Below, one piece after another: positions 9,322 through 17,050 of a stretch of DNA of 64,000 nt. The DNA is from JAJTGZ01 sp964403525 (lineage in GTDB: Bacteria; Planctomycetota; Phycisphaerae; Phycisphaerales; UBA1924), in assembly GCA_964403525.1 (NCBI GenBank), contig CAYOGE010000001.1, forward strand, positions 124,001 to 188,000. The letters run 5' to 3'. The position numbers and the translations under genes are program-made. The stretch's first letter is position 1. The number at the start of each line of letters is the position of its first letter. A model generated the notes under the pieces. It saw only the letters and a program-made list of their open reading frames with translations. It did not search any database and was not told where the DNA came from.

Positions 9322-9966
9322 TCAAACACCCACGCGCTGCCCCTGCCACTCGGCAGCCGCCGCGCGGACCTTCGCCTTCCGCATGTACACCAGCACCACG
9401 ATCGGATACGCCAAACCAAACGCCAGCAGGAACAGTGTCTGCAGCACGGACAGTGCGGTGCTCACCCACGCCGGCGGGGCACCCGCCTGCGCCGCCTGCA
9501 CCCCCCTCACCGCGTCGAACGTCGCGATATGTGAAGCCGCGGTGACGCCGACGGTTACAAGCACCATCGCGATGCGCACCCACGCCCAGTTGATGTGTTG
9601 CCGCACACCCGCCGCACGCCGCTTCACCAGCCAGATCCCCGCGACGAGCAGCCACGCGGAAACAAACAGGTTGCCCAGCGCCAAGACACCCGAAACAACC
9701 ATCCACGGGTGCATCACATCCATCATCCGTTCAAGGTCGGCCGCCGGGTTCGCCCCAGAACCCGATGCGTTAGATGGGAGTTTCTTCATGAACGATGCCA
9801 GCAGCGGCCCACCCACAAGCCCGCTGATCGCCGAGCACGCGTTCATCGCCAGGCCGAGCGACCCCAGCACGATGCTGATGACCCCAAAGACCTTCGGCCA
9901 CCCCTCCTGCACCCCGGGTAAGTCTCCAGCAATCACCGGCGGAGAATCAAACGGTTGTTGCTGCAT
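9322..9966 (-). CDS. Four-helix membrane protein, paralogue 3
   Basis: 214 residues from the ATG at 9966 (weak GAGGG upstream). Starting here gives an N-terminus like the other two copies: a short polar leader MQQQPFDSP, then 'WPKVFGVISIVLGSLGLAMN' and AC. Four hydrophobic segments follow, with the KRR loop and a basic tail. An in-frame extension to 10134 would run through the terminator at 10067-10107 and is not supported. First gene of a minus-strand run of three paralogues. Confidence 0.75.
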   Translation of the reverse strand: MQQQPFDSPPVIAGDLPGVQEGWPKVFGVISIVLGSLGLAMNACSAISGLVGGPLLASFMKKLPSNASGSGANPAADLERMMDVMHPWMVVSGVLALGNLFVSAWLLVAGIWLVKRRAAGVRQHINWAWVRIAMVLVTVGVTAASHIATFDAVRGVQAAQAGAPPAWVSTALSVLQTLFLLAFGLAYPIVVLVYMRKAKVRAAAAEWQGQRVGV

Positions 9967-10066
9967 CAATGCGCCCTCGCTTCCGCGCCAGTGTACCAAG
10001 CCGCCAATCCGCTGACCCGGCCCGGCCGTCTCGCTGAGAACACGCCCGACGCCCCTGACAGGAACG

Positions 10067-10107
10067 AAAAAAAGCCCCGCGGTTCCGGTGAGGGAGAGTC
10101 GCGGGGC
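10067..10107 (-). terminator. Strong intrinsic terminator below the hairpin array
   Basis: Eight-base GC stem GCCCCGCG/CGCGGGGC with 18-base loop, followed on the minus strand by seven U. It faces transcription arriving from the gene-free region on its right, where no conventional gene lies between 10108 and 11715. This is the main hint that the array is transcribed on the minus strand. Confidence 0.75.
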
Positions 10108-10893
10108 GAAAGGATGTCGCAGTTGGGCCGTCACTCTCTACGCACATCGCGTGCCGACGGCTCGCGCACGTTCGAGAATTCGGACAGCAAACTCTCGTTC
10201 ACCCGTCCGCTACTGTCCTGAGAAAGCCGAACGGAACAGTCTCCTCTTCCGCGCGGCGTAGACACTCATCTGTATCGGCCGCCACTTCCGCAGCGGCACA
10301 ATGTTCAACCGGCGGCCGGGCCGCTCGTGAAAACCTCTTCACGCCCCTAGGCGCAGCGAGATCCCGCTCCACTCTACGACCAATGCGTCTCCCCGACCGC
10401 TCGCGGCTAGCGAAACCCGCGCGACGGGAGAACAAACAAGCCGCGACAGAAGGCCGCGGCCGAGAACATCCTAAAAGCCGTTGGAGTTGATCTCTCTCCT
10501 CCGCAGGCCCTCTCTCTCGCTCCGGGAATGCGCTCTCGCGCACCCCTTGAACGGAGCCGGCCAGCGTTCTCACGCCGATCCGGCAGAAACGAGCTCGGGG
10601 CAATAACGCCCGTTACTCAACACACCCACGGCTCGGTCGGAGGCCTCGCGCTGCAAGCAACCAAAGCTCCCGTGGTGGAGGCGGCGCCCAATCAAGGCGC
10701 ACACCACAGGACTCGGCCGCTCTCTCCTCCAACCAAGCCTCTCGCGCTCCAGCCGCGGCAGAGGCCCTTCGATCTCTCGTCTCGTCCAGCGGGGATCCAT
10801 CCACGCGGGGTGGGGCCGTCCGGCTCTCGCCGGGTTCCCTCACGCCGCTCAATCCTTCAGTCATTCCTTTCGGGCCGGCCTCGGGCCGGCTCT
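10108..10893. other. Gene-free region left of the hairpin array, degenerate repeat units
   Basis: No reading frame here has a ribosome site plus plausible protein composition. On the minus strand the motif GGAGGAGAGAGA recurs near 10728 and 10492, continuing the roughly 200-236-base rhythm of the four clear hairpins to the right, but long matching arms are lost. Other structured elements are a hairpin at 10182-10218 (GGACAG/CTGTCC with wobble extension) and a stem capped by a GAGA tetraloop near 10830. Probably the degraded or diverged end of the same array. Confidence 0.45.
10429..10460 (-). terminator. Possible second intrinsic terminator inside the gene-free region
   Basis: On the minus strand the six-base stem GCCGCG/CGCGGC is followed by UUGUUUGUU. 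Weaker than the terminator at 10067 because the U tract is interrupted. Confidence 0.4.
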
Positions 10894-11041
10894 CCAGGTC
10901 TGTCTTGATCGACGGCCCGCTCCGCATCTCTCTCTCAGGACAAACCAGAAGAGGGAAGGAGTTGTCGCGTCGTATTATGCTTCCAGCCAGTCCAAAGTGG
11001 TTAGGACAGCGAAGCGTGGCCGTCGATCAAGCCAGACATGG
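10894..11041 (-). repeat. Hairpin unit 4 of the tandem array
   Basis: Arms 10894-10917 and 11018-11041 are complementary at 22 of 24 positions, including 14 perfect ones around CTTGATCGACGGCC; the loop is 100 bases. The loop carries the shared block AGAGGGAAGGAG then GTCGCGTCGTATT (plus strand). Strand assigned from the downstream terminator only. Confidence 0.75.
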
Positions 11042-11121
11042 TCCCGTCATTCACTTTTCAGTTCCGACCTGCACAGATCACTTGCAACCGCCGTGCCATC
11101 CGATCCAGAGTCTCGTGTCGC

Positions 11122-11274
11122 TTCCAGTCTTCCTCGATCGACGGCCCGCTCTGTAACCCTCTCTCTCGGAGCAGTCACCAGGGGGAGGGATGTGTGTCGG
11201 ATCGCTTTTGGCCCGGCAACCGCTCAACTCTCTTCAGATCACAGAGACGAGCCGTCGATCGGGAAAGACTGGAA
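11122..11274 (-). repeat. Hairpin unit 3 of the tandem array
   Basis: Arms 11122-11145 and 11251-11274 pair at 22 of 24 positions, plus one G-U on the minus-strand RNA. The loop is 105 bases and its ends extend the helix (CTCTGT with ACAGAG). The shared core is ATCGACGGC; outer arm bases differ from the other units. Confidence 0.75.
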
Positions 11275-11321
11275 AGAACGCGTAGCCGCTGTAGTGCAAT
11301 CCGCATCATCCGCAAACACAA

Positions 11322-11456
11322 ACACTGAGTCACTCGACGGCTGTCCGGGCGATCTCCCGCGCCATCCAACCAGGGGGTAGGGAAGGAGTGTCGCGTCGTA
11401 TTGCCTGCTCGGTGCCGCCGGGGTTTCGCTCAAACAGCCGCCGAGTGAGTCAGTGT
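11322..11456 (-). repeat. Hairpin unit 2 of the tandem array
   Basis: Arms 11322-11343 and 11435-11456 pair over 22 positions with one mismatch and one G-U inside the core (TCGGCGGC opposite GCCGTCGA). Loop of 91 bases with the block CCAGGGGGTAGGGAAGGAG followed by TGTCGCGTCGTATT. Confidence 0.75.
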
Positions 11457-11521
11457 CACGGTCATTTACTTTTCAATCTCTACTCCGCCACTCCGCATAC
11501 AAGCGTCGTGCCAGAAAAATC

Positions 11522-11653
11522 GGTCCCGCCGGTTCGACGGCCTTTCGGGTGTCTCTCTCCTGCCATTGATCGGGGGAGGAATGGAGTGTCAGGTCTAATT
11601 AGACCAACCAACAGCCGGGTCCTCACCCGCCAGGCCGTCGAACCCGCGGGACC
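11522..11653 (-). repeat. Hairpin unit 1 of the tandem array
   Basis: Arms 11522-11542 and 11633-11653 pair at 20 of 21 positions. The helix continues as CGGGTG with CACCCG. The loop contains a perfect 14-base palindrome GGTCTAATTAGACC (11592-11605) and a small CCATT/AATGG hairpin. The unit begins 62 bases beyond the stop of the pseudo-receiver gene. Confidence 0.75.
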
Positions 11654-11715
11654 AGTTTTCAATCCGCACCTGCATGCGTGCGGCACAAAGGCCTTGCAAC
11701 GAGCGTGCCAATCTC

Positions 11716-12087
11716 TCAAGCAGCCAGCGAAGCCGCCAGAGCCTCGATCGTCTCCACATCCGCCGATGCCGGCACATACGCCGACGCACCAGCCCCCCGC
11801 GCCGTCAGTTCCAGATCGGTACCGTTCACCGGTCCCACAACGACACACTTCACAGGGTTCCAGTGCATCGCAAGCCGCTGCACCAGCACCAGGGCACCAT
11901 CGGAGGCTCCCTCCAGCTGCACGATCAGCACACGCACGCCTCGCGTCATCGTCCAACGCATCAGGCCGGGCTCATCCGCATCCAGGATTGACCAGTTCCG
12001 CCGAAGCGCAGCACGGGATACACCCGAACCGCACGCGTTCCCAAACCGCGCAACAGCCACAGGCTGCGCGCAATCACCGCAGATCAT
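11716..12087 (-). CDS. Small pseudo-receiver-like protein
   Basis: 123 residues from the ATG at 12087; GGAGGAG lies 6 bases upstream within a purine run. The N-terminus has CGDC and a later Cys (MICGDCAQPVAVARFGNACG), a possible half zinc site. Residues 50-123 follow the alternating beta/alpha layout of a response-regulator receiver (VRVLIVQLEG, then VKCVVVGPVNG, GASAYVPASADVETI), but the phospho-accepting Asp and acidic pair are not in their usual places, so it is probably a non-phosphorylated pseudo-receiver. It lies between a receiver-less NtrC-type activator upstream and the hairpin array downstream, all on the same strand. Function unknown. Confidence 0.65.
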   Translation of the reverse strand: MICGDCAQPVAVARFGNACGSGVSRAALRRNWSILDADEPGLMRWTMTRGVRVLIVQLEGASDGALVLVQRLAMHWNPVKCVVVGPVNGTDLELTARGAGASAYVPASADVETIEALAASLAA

Positions 12088-12420
12088 CTCTCTCTCCTCC
12101 AGCAGGGCGCTGTAAATTGTCGAACGCCCATCAAGTGCAACCACCGTGCCAGAGCCAATCACGCAAAGAGGGGGGCGAGCGGCCCGAGAACTTCGCTTGT
12201 TGTTCACATTCACCCGACAAACCCGCCCTGGCACGCGGAAAAGTCAGTCGCGCACGATTCTGTTCCGCTTTGGCGCGCTGTTCCATTTTGGCAGGACCGT
12301 TTCGCGACACCGAGCCTTGTGCCGCAAGCGGTCAATGCAGCCGCCGCGCCGTCCGCCGCGTCACCCACGCCGCCGCACAGCCCCAGGCACCCCGCCCCGC
12401 CAACACCGCCCATCGGTCTC
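12088..12420. other. Intergenic stretch upstream of the pseudo-receiver gene
   Basis: About 330 bases without a supported gene. It contains a GGCACGGTGGTTGCA-like block (near 12130-12150 on the minus strand) that resembles the linker between hairpin units in the array, so the pseudo-receiver start may itself lie in a repeat-derived leader. Confidence 0.4.
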
Positions 12421-12453
12421 AAAACGACAACCGCCCGCGATCATCGCGGGCGG
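12421..12453 (-). terminator. Intrinsic terminator of the sigma-54 activator gene
   Basis: Near-perfect palindrome CCGCCCGCGA/TCATCGCGGGCGG followed on the minus strand by UUGUCGUUUU; 36 bases after the stop at 12490. Confidence 0.8.
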
Positions 12454-12489
12454 ACGCACGCACACACCTGCAAGTACCGGCGGCACCGG

Positions 12490-13542
12490 TCACTCGTCCT
12501 CGGCCGCTCCGTTGGTCAGGTGCTTCAGGTTGTACTTGGCAACCTTGCGGTACAGGCGCCGGCGCTCAACCGCAAGCAGCGAAGCCGCACGGTTCTGGTT
12601 CCCCTCCGACGCCCGCAGCGCCCGACCGATCAGCTCTCGCTCCATCGCCTCCAGCGTCGTAACCTCACCAACCGGCCCGGAAACAGGCGTTTCCCGCTCC
12701 GCAACGACCGGCGCGCTCCCCCCGGCCCGCACCCTCTCAGGCAACTCGATCAGCTCGATCACGCTCCCCTGGCTGAACACCGCCGCGTGCTCGAGCGCGT
12801 TCGCCAGCTCGCGGACATTGCCGGGCCACGGGTAACGCCTCAGCACCCGCGCCGCCTCGTCGCTTAGCACGCGCGGCTGCTCGCCGTAAAGGCTGGCAAG
12901 CTGACGCAGGAAGTGGTCCGCAAGCGCCGGAACATCCTCAGCCCGCTCGCGCAGCGCCGGCAGCCGCACCTGCACCACATCCAGCCGGAACAGCAAGTCC
13001 TCGCGGAACTCGCCCCTGGCGGCCATCTCACGCAGGTTTCGATGGGTTGCGCACACCACGCGCACGTCAACCGGGATCGGCTTGACCGACCCCAGCGGCA
13101 CGACGCTGCGCTCCTGGATGCACCGCAGCAGCTTCGCCTGCGTCTTCAGCTCAAGCTCGCCGATCTCGTCAAGAAAGAGCGTTCCCCCATCGGCCGCGCG
13201 AATGAACCCAAGTGCAGGCCCGTCGGCGCCAGTAAACGCGCCCTTCACGTGCCCGAACAACTGGCTCTCCAGCAGCGTGTCACGCAGCCCCGTGCAGTCA
13301 ACCGCTACAAACGGGCCAGCAGCCCGCCGGCTCTGCGCGTGGATCGTCCGGGCCGTCAGCTCTTTGCCAGACCCCGATTCCCCCTGAATCAGCACCGTGC
13401 AGTCACGCGGCGCAACGGCCGCGATCATCCCCTTCAGACGCTGCATCGCCGCACCTTCCCCCACCAGCGGAACAGCAGATGCCGCGCTGCCTGAGGGGAG
13501 TGCCCGTTGATCAACCTTAATGGAGCTTGCTGCAAGGGCCAT
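12490..13542 (-). CDS. Sigma-54-dependent AAA+ transcription activator, no receiver domain
   Basis: 350 residues from the ATG at 13542 (in-frame upstream GTG codons up to 13716 exist, but the extension looks non-coding). It is an NtrC-type enhancer-binding protein: AAA+ domain with Walker A GESGSGKE, the sigma-54 contact loop GAFTGA, Walker B TLFLDEIGE, and sensor/R-finger region 'FREDLLFRLDVVQVRLPALR'. A C-terminal Fis-type helix-turn-helix follows (EGNQNRAASLLAVERRRLYR). No phosphorylatable receiver or other sensory domain precedes the AAA+ module, so activity must be controlled by another protein or by expression. The pseudo-receiver gene downstream on the same strand is a candidate partner, but an intervening terminator argues for separate transcripts. 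Confidence 0.9.
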   Translation of the reverse strand: MALAASSIKVDQRALPSGSAASAVPLVGEGAAMQRLKGMIAAVAPRDCTVLIQGESGSGKELTARTIHAQSRRAAGPFVAVDCTGLRDTLLESQLFGHVKGAFTGADGPALGFIRAADGGTLFLDEIGELELKTQAKLLRCIQERSVVPLGSVKPIPVDVRVVCATHRNLREMAARGEFREDLLFRLDVVQVRLPALRERAEDVPALADHFLRQLASLYGEQPRVLSDEAARVLRRYPWPGNVRELANALEHAAVFSQGSVIELIELPERVRAGGSAPVVAERETPVSGPVGEVTTLEAMERELIGRALRASEGNQNRAASLLAVERRRLYRKVAKYNLKHLTNGAAEDE

Positions 13543-13876
13543 GGCGACATCGCTCACAGAGCAACCGCCGAGCCACACCCGGATCACACGCACAGGCCCC
13601 ACGACAGTGCCCGTTCGACGCGTACAACCACCTTCTGATCGAGCGGCAATCCGCAGCCGATCATTAAGGGTGTTTCCCGACCTGCGCCAAGATGAAAGGG
13701 AATCCCTCTCCCTCACCTTGGGCTAGGGCGAACATACACGATTCTCAGAGCACGGGCAACCGCAAGATTGAAAAATCGATGCAATTGTGCGAGTCATCGC
13801 AGCCCCGCCAAACCCACCCCCGCTATCTCCCCCATTTCCACGGCAATGGAACCGCTTTCGCGCCGCCGACACGCGC

Positions 13877-15004
13877 TCATCGCGGAGACTCTGGCCGCTT
13901 GCCCCGCCGCGCGTACCGCGCCCATGTCGGCAGGTGGTCCGAACCGGTCGACCCGCCCACCCCTGCCGCTACGCACACAACCCCTTCGCTGTGCAGAAGG
14001 TTGTCGAGGCGGATCTTCCCCAAGGCGCTCAGCAGCGGCACATCCGCGGGCCAGGTCCCCCCTCGCCCCCGCTCCGCCTGGCGCCAGGAATCCACCATCC
14101 CCGCCTCCAGCAACGGCCGCAGCAGGTGCCCATCCGTCGTCGCGTTGAAGTCACCCCCAAGCACCCGTTCCACCCGCTCGCCGCCACCGGCCGCACCGCT
14201 CAGCGATGCACCGACCGCCCGGGCCAGGCCCAGCGCTTCACGACGCTGCTCCGCGATCACGCTCAACCCCACCGGCGAGAGCAGGTGCACATCCGTCAGC
14301 CGCACCAGGCCACCGTCAAACCGCACATCCACCGTGATCTGAGGCTGGCTGCTCCACCGTTCACCCCCGTCGCGCGGGTACACCCGCGCCTCGCCCGCAA
14401 ACGGCAGCCGGCTGAAAACCCCCTGGCCAAAGCCGTCGTCACGCGCCATTTCCACCCGGTGCGGATACCGCGCCAGCACCGGCCGCAGAAAGACCTCAAG
14501 CGCGGGTGTGTACTCCTGAATCAGGATCACGTCGGCGTCACACGCGAGCGCCTCGCGGTCGATCGCCTCCACGCTGCTCCGCCCGTACAGCGCGTTGACC
14601 GTCAGCACGGTGAGCGTGGCCTCGCTGGCCGGCTTCTCAACCTCCGCGTGCCGCCACTTCCAAGCCTCCGGCGCGAGCCAAACCAACCCGACAATCGCCG
14701 CAACCGCCGCCGCCCGCTTCAGGCCGATCAACCACGCAACGACGCCCACGGCCGCGATCCCCACCCCACACTGCAGGCCGAATGTCCGCAGCATGCACGC
14801 CGCGTGCGTCACCGCCACCGTCAGCCGATCATCCCGATCCAGCAGCGCCGGGCAGGTGAACGCAAAGAGTGTTGCCGCGCCCGCTCCAGCCACTACTACT
14901 CTTGTTGGCCACTTCCAGCGGCGTGTGATCCCGGCCCGGGCCCCTCCAAGACCCTTTGAGCCACCCCCAGACGCAACCGGACCACAATTGTTCGTTGCTT
15001 GCAC
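13877..15004 (-). CDS. Membrane-anchored endonuclease/exonuclease/phosphatase family protein
   Basis: 375 residues from a GTG at 15004 (AGGGG 4 bases upstream); the start is uncertain and GTG codons at 15019 and 15067 are alternatives. Two or three hydrophobic segments (about 30-110) anchor it. The catalytic domain shows the EEP motifs: LTVLTVNALYG at its start, ILIQE (metal-binding Glu), TDVHLLSP, GGDFNATTDG (Asp-Asn pair) and a final GSDHLPTWA (catalytic His). This matches membrane EEP proteins of the YafD/UPF type. The substrate, nucleic acid or phosphoester, cannot be told. Its 3' end precedes the sigma-54 activator by about 330 bases. It is divergent from the methyltransferase gene, and the two 5' ends nearly touch. 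Confidence 0.85.
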   Translation of the reverse strand: MQATNNCGPVASGGGSKGLGGARAGITRRWKWPTRVVVAGAGAATLFAFTCPALLDRDDRLTVAVTHAACMLRTFGLQCGVGIAAVGVVAWLIGLKRAAAVAAIVGLVWLAPEAWKWRHAEVEKPASEATLTVLTVNALYGRSSVEAIDREALACDADVILIQEYTPALEVFLRPVLARYPHRVEMARDDGFGQGVFSRLPFAGEARVYPRDGGERWSSQPQITVDVRFDGGLVRLTDVHLLSPVGLSVIAEQRREALGLARAVGASLSGAAGGGERVERVLGGDFNATTDGHLLRPLLEAGMVDSWRQAERGRGGTWPADVPLLSALGKIRLDNLLHSEGVVCVAAGVGGSTGSDHLPTWARYARRGKRPESPR

Positions 15005-15054
15005 GCCTCCCCTACGCACCGCACCCGGCAACAGATCGGCTATTCTGCACTCCC

Positions 15055-15741
15055 TTGGCCAACACACAACCCAAACCCGCCTCTACCCCCAAGCGCCCCA
15101 AGCCCACCCACGCCTCAAAGGAGCCGCCCCGCGCCAAGCGATCCTTCCTCGCGGCCTACCTCAAGAACCCCAACCAGGTCGGCGCGCTCCTCCCCTCCTC
15201 AAAGCACCTCGCCAGACGCATGATCCGCGCCAGCGGTATCGAGCACGCGCGCACCGTCGTTGAGTACGGCCCCGGCACCGGCGCATTCAGCGGACACATC
15301 GCCGCAGCGCTCCCCCGCGGCGGAAAGTACTTCGCCGTCGAGCTCTCCGAGACCCTCACCGCGCTCTTTAAGGAACGACACCCCGGCCTTCATATCCACA
15401 ACGCCTCCGTCAGCGACCTGCCCCGACTGCTCCGGCTCGAGGGCATCCCGCCCACCAACTCGGTCGACGTCGTCTTCAGCGGCCTCCCCTGGGCGTCGTT
15501 CCCCGAGAAGCTCCAGCGTCAACTGCTCATGGCCACCCACCGCGCGCTGCGCCCGGGCGGAGTCATGCTCACCTTCTGCTACCTCGGGCTCGACTCGATC
15601 ACCCCCGGCGGCAAGCGCCTCAAGAAGCTCCTCCCCCACTACTTCGCACGCGTCGAGCGCACAGACCTTGTGCTCCGCAATTTCCCACCGGCGTTTGTCT
15701 ATCGCTGCACCAAGGGCGTTGACCCCACCGCCCGGGCATAG
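15055..15741 (+). CDS. SAM-dependent methyltransferase, phospholipid N-methyltransferase / KsgA-like
   Basis: 228 residues from a TTG at 15055; no ATG exists before the conserved domain and no strong ribosome site is visible, so the start is tentative (another TTG at 14956). The sequence 'FLAAYLKNPNQVGALLPSS' leads into a class I methyltransferase fold: motif I VVEYGPGTGAFSG, motif II YFAVELSE, 'IHNASVSDLP' and motif IV-like VVFSGLPWASFP. This arrangement is typical of bacterial PmtA-type phospholipid methyltransferases, which methylate phosphatidylethanolamine, and resembles KsgA in its first half. It lacks the NLPY motif of KsgA, favouring a lipid or small-molecule substrate. Confidence 0.85.
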   Translation: MANTQPKPASTPKRPKPTHASKEPPRAKRSFLAAYLKNPNQVGALLPSSKHLARRMIRASGIEHARTVVEYGPGTGAFSGHIAAALPRGGKYFAVELSETLTALFKERHPGLHIHNASVSDLPRLLRLEGIPPTNSVDVVFSGLPWASFPEKLQRQLLMATHRALRPGGVMLTFCYLGLDSITPGGKRLKKLLPHYFARVERTDLVLRNFPPAFVYRCTKGVDPTARA

Positions 15742-15762
15742 CAGCACCGAAGACCGGGTGCC

Positions 15763-15788
15763 GCAGAGTCCTGCTTTGAGGACTCTGC
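15763..15788. terminator. Hairpin between convergent genes, possible bidirectional terminator
   Basis: Perfect ten-base stem GCAGAGTCCT/AGGACTCTGC with six-base loop; GAAGAC and GTCTTC outside extend it. It sits between the stops at 15741 (+) and 15837 (-). U tracts are weak on both sides. Confidence 0.4.
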
Positions 15789-15836
15789 GTCTTCAGTCGG
15801 TTACGCAGCGCTTCGCAACTCCCCACGCGCACCCAT

Positions 15837-16763
15837 CTAACGCAGCACCAACTCCGTCACGCGCTCGTCGATCAGGCCCGTCGCCTTGTCGCGCAGCGTC
15901 ACCTTCACCGCGTACTTCCCCGCCACCAGCCACGGCGAAAGATCGATCCGCTGCACAAGAAAGTGGTCGCGACGCTTCCCCACCGCCACGTCGCGGCACG
16001 GCTGCTCCGGCACGTAGAGCACCTGCTCGTCGCTCCCTTTGCCGTCGTCGTTCAGCCGATAGACCGACACCGTCTGGCCAAGGTCCACCACCCACTGCGT
16101 CTTCCCGTCGTCGGGCACCGGCGCCGCTTCCTCGCCGCTGAGCGTGCGGTACGCAAAGCCGTCCACCTGCGTGTAGATCAGCAGCGGCACCGGACGCCCG
16201 GTGATCTTCGCCGTCTCCATCCGCGTGAACCGGCCGAACCCTTCGACCTTTGAGCACAGCGCGATCACCCGGATCCGAAACGCCTGGTGCTTCAACGCCT
16301 CCGCCGAACTCGCTACCGCGCCCGCGCTGAAAAACCCCGCGATCCCGCCGACCTGAGGCGCCTGCTCGCGCGCGACCGGCTGCGCCGCGACCACCGCCGC
16401 CGGCGAAGGCTGCGCAGCAGCGGCGGGCACGACCACCGGAGACGCCGCGTCCAACGGGACCGAAGCACCCGTCCCCGCCGGCGACGACGCGACTTCAACC
16501 TCCGTCACCGGTGCCGCCACCTTGGGAGCGCGCGCAACCGGCGCGGCCTCCGCAACCGGCTTTGCGCTGCCGGACTTCTCTTCTTCCCAGAACCGTGACA
16601 TCGCATCGGCGCTGCGCGCAACCAACTCCGCCGTTGCGCTGCGCTCCCCAGTCACCCCTGCCTTCGCGCCCGCACCATCGACCTTCGCGCTCTGCGCGCA
16701 CGCCCCGCAAAGCACCGCCCAGGCGCACGCCGCCACCCATCCGCCAAGCCTCCGCTTGTCCAT
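15837..16763 (-). CDS. Exported Ala/Pro-rich protein, unknown function
   Basis: 308 residues. AGGAGGT lies 6 bases before the ATG. An N-terminal signal 'LGGWVAACAWAVLCGACAQS' suggests export, perhaps as a lipoprotein on the second Cys, though the lipobox LCGAC is atypical. Residues 65-150 are low-complexity Ala/Pro/Val. A folded C-terminal domain (about 160-308) has alternating beta-strand pattern ('FRIRVIALCSKVEGFGRFTR', 'DLSPWLVAGKYAVKVTLRDK') reminiscent of Ig-like or C2-like envelope modules. No catalytic motif is recognised. Divergent from the GH56-like gene across a 287-base AT-rich gap. Confidence 0.75.
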   Translation of the reverse strand: MDKRRLGGWVAACAWAVLCGACAQSAKVDGAGAKAGVTGERSATAELVARSADAMSRFWEEEKSGSAKPVAEAAPVARAPKVAAPVTEVEVASSPAGTGASVPLDAASPVVVPAAAAQPSPAAVVAAQPVAREQAPQVGGIAGFFSAGAVASSAEALKHQAFRIRVIALCSKVEGFGRFTRMETAKITGRPVPLLIYTQVDGFAYRTLSGEEAAPVPDDGKTQWVVDLGQTVSVYRLNDDGKGSDEQVLYVPEQPCRDVAVGKRRDHFLVQRIDLSPWLVAGKYAVKVTLRDKATGLIDERVTELVLR

Positions 16764-17050
16764 TCAAGCACCTCCTGTGCTCCCCATTCATTCGGTCGTT
16801 GCCGACGCAACGGTGCACACGCCGCAACCCCCAAGAATCCACGGGTCAAGGGTTAATGCACACCCAAAAAAGACGCTAAATAGCAAAAACCCTTAATATG
16901 AAGCATATTTTACTACCTTATTTGGGTGGCTTATTGTGCCCAATACCCCAGCTTAACTGGCAAATTCGGAACATGTTCGGTTCTGTAATCGGTATCTTTC
17001 CGTCGTTATTGGAACCGCGGCCGAGCTAGGCCGCAGCGGAGTGAACGCGA
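16764..17050 (+). promoter_or_regulatory. Divergent promoter region with two palindromes
   Basis: An unusually AT-rich stretch for this genome (16860-16990) between divergent genes. It contains the inverted repeat AATATG-AAG-CATATT (16895-16909) and the 10-base palindrome GAACATGTTC (16969-16978), both plausible operator sites. No clear -35/-10 pair could be fixed. Confidence 0.4.

Noticed and set aside
9967..10134. N-terminal extension of paralogue 3
   Set aside because: It would run through the strong terminator and has no homology to the other two paralogues.
10199..10210. 16S rRNA-like string GCGGACGGGTGA on the minus strand
   Set aside because: Only about 12 bases match the rRNA consensus and no neighbouring rRNA helices are present; it is part of a local hairpin.
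11531..11542. tRNA T-loop (GGTTCGA)
   Set aside because: It is an arm of hairpin unit 1; no acceptor stem, anticodon stem or CCA end can be drawn around it.
10894..11653. Integron attC sites
   Set aside because: Arms lack the GTTRRRY and RYYYAAC core sites, no integrase is in view, and no cassette ORFs lie between the hairpins.
10894..11653. CRISPR array
   Set aside because: Units are about 200 bases, only partially conserved and without uniform spacers; no cas gene is near.
13543..13716. Extended N-terminus of the sigma-54 activator
   Set aside because: Starts at GTG without a ribosome site and gives a non-conserved Arg-rich leader; the AAA+ domain begins shortly after 13542.
16969..16978. 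LexA box (GAACATGTTC)
   Set aside because: Gram-positive-type SOS boxes need four bases between GAAC and GTTC; here there are two and the adjacent genes are not SOS genes.
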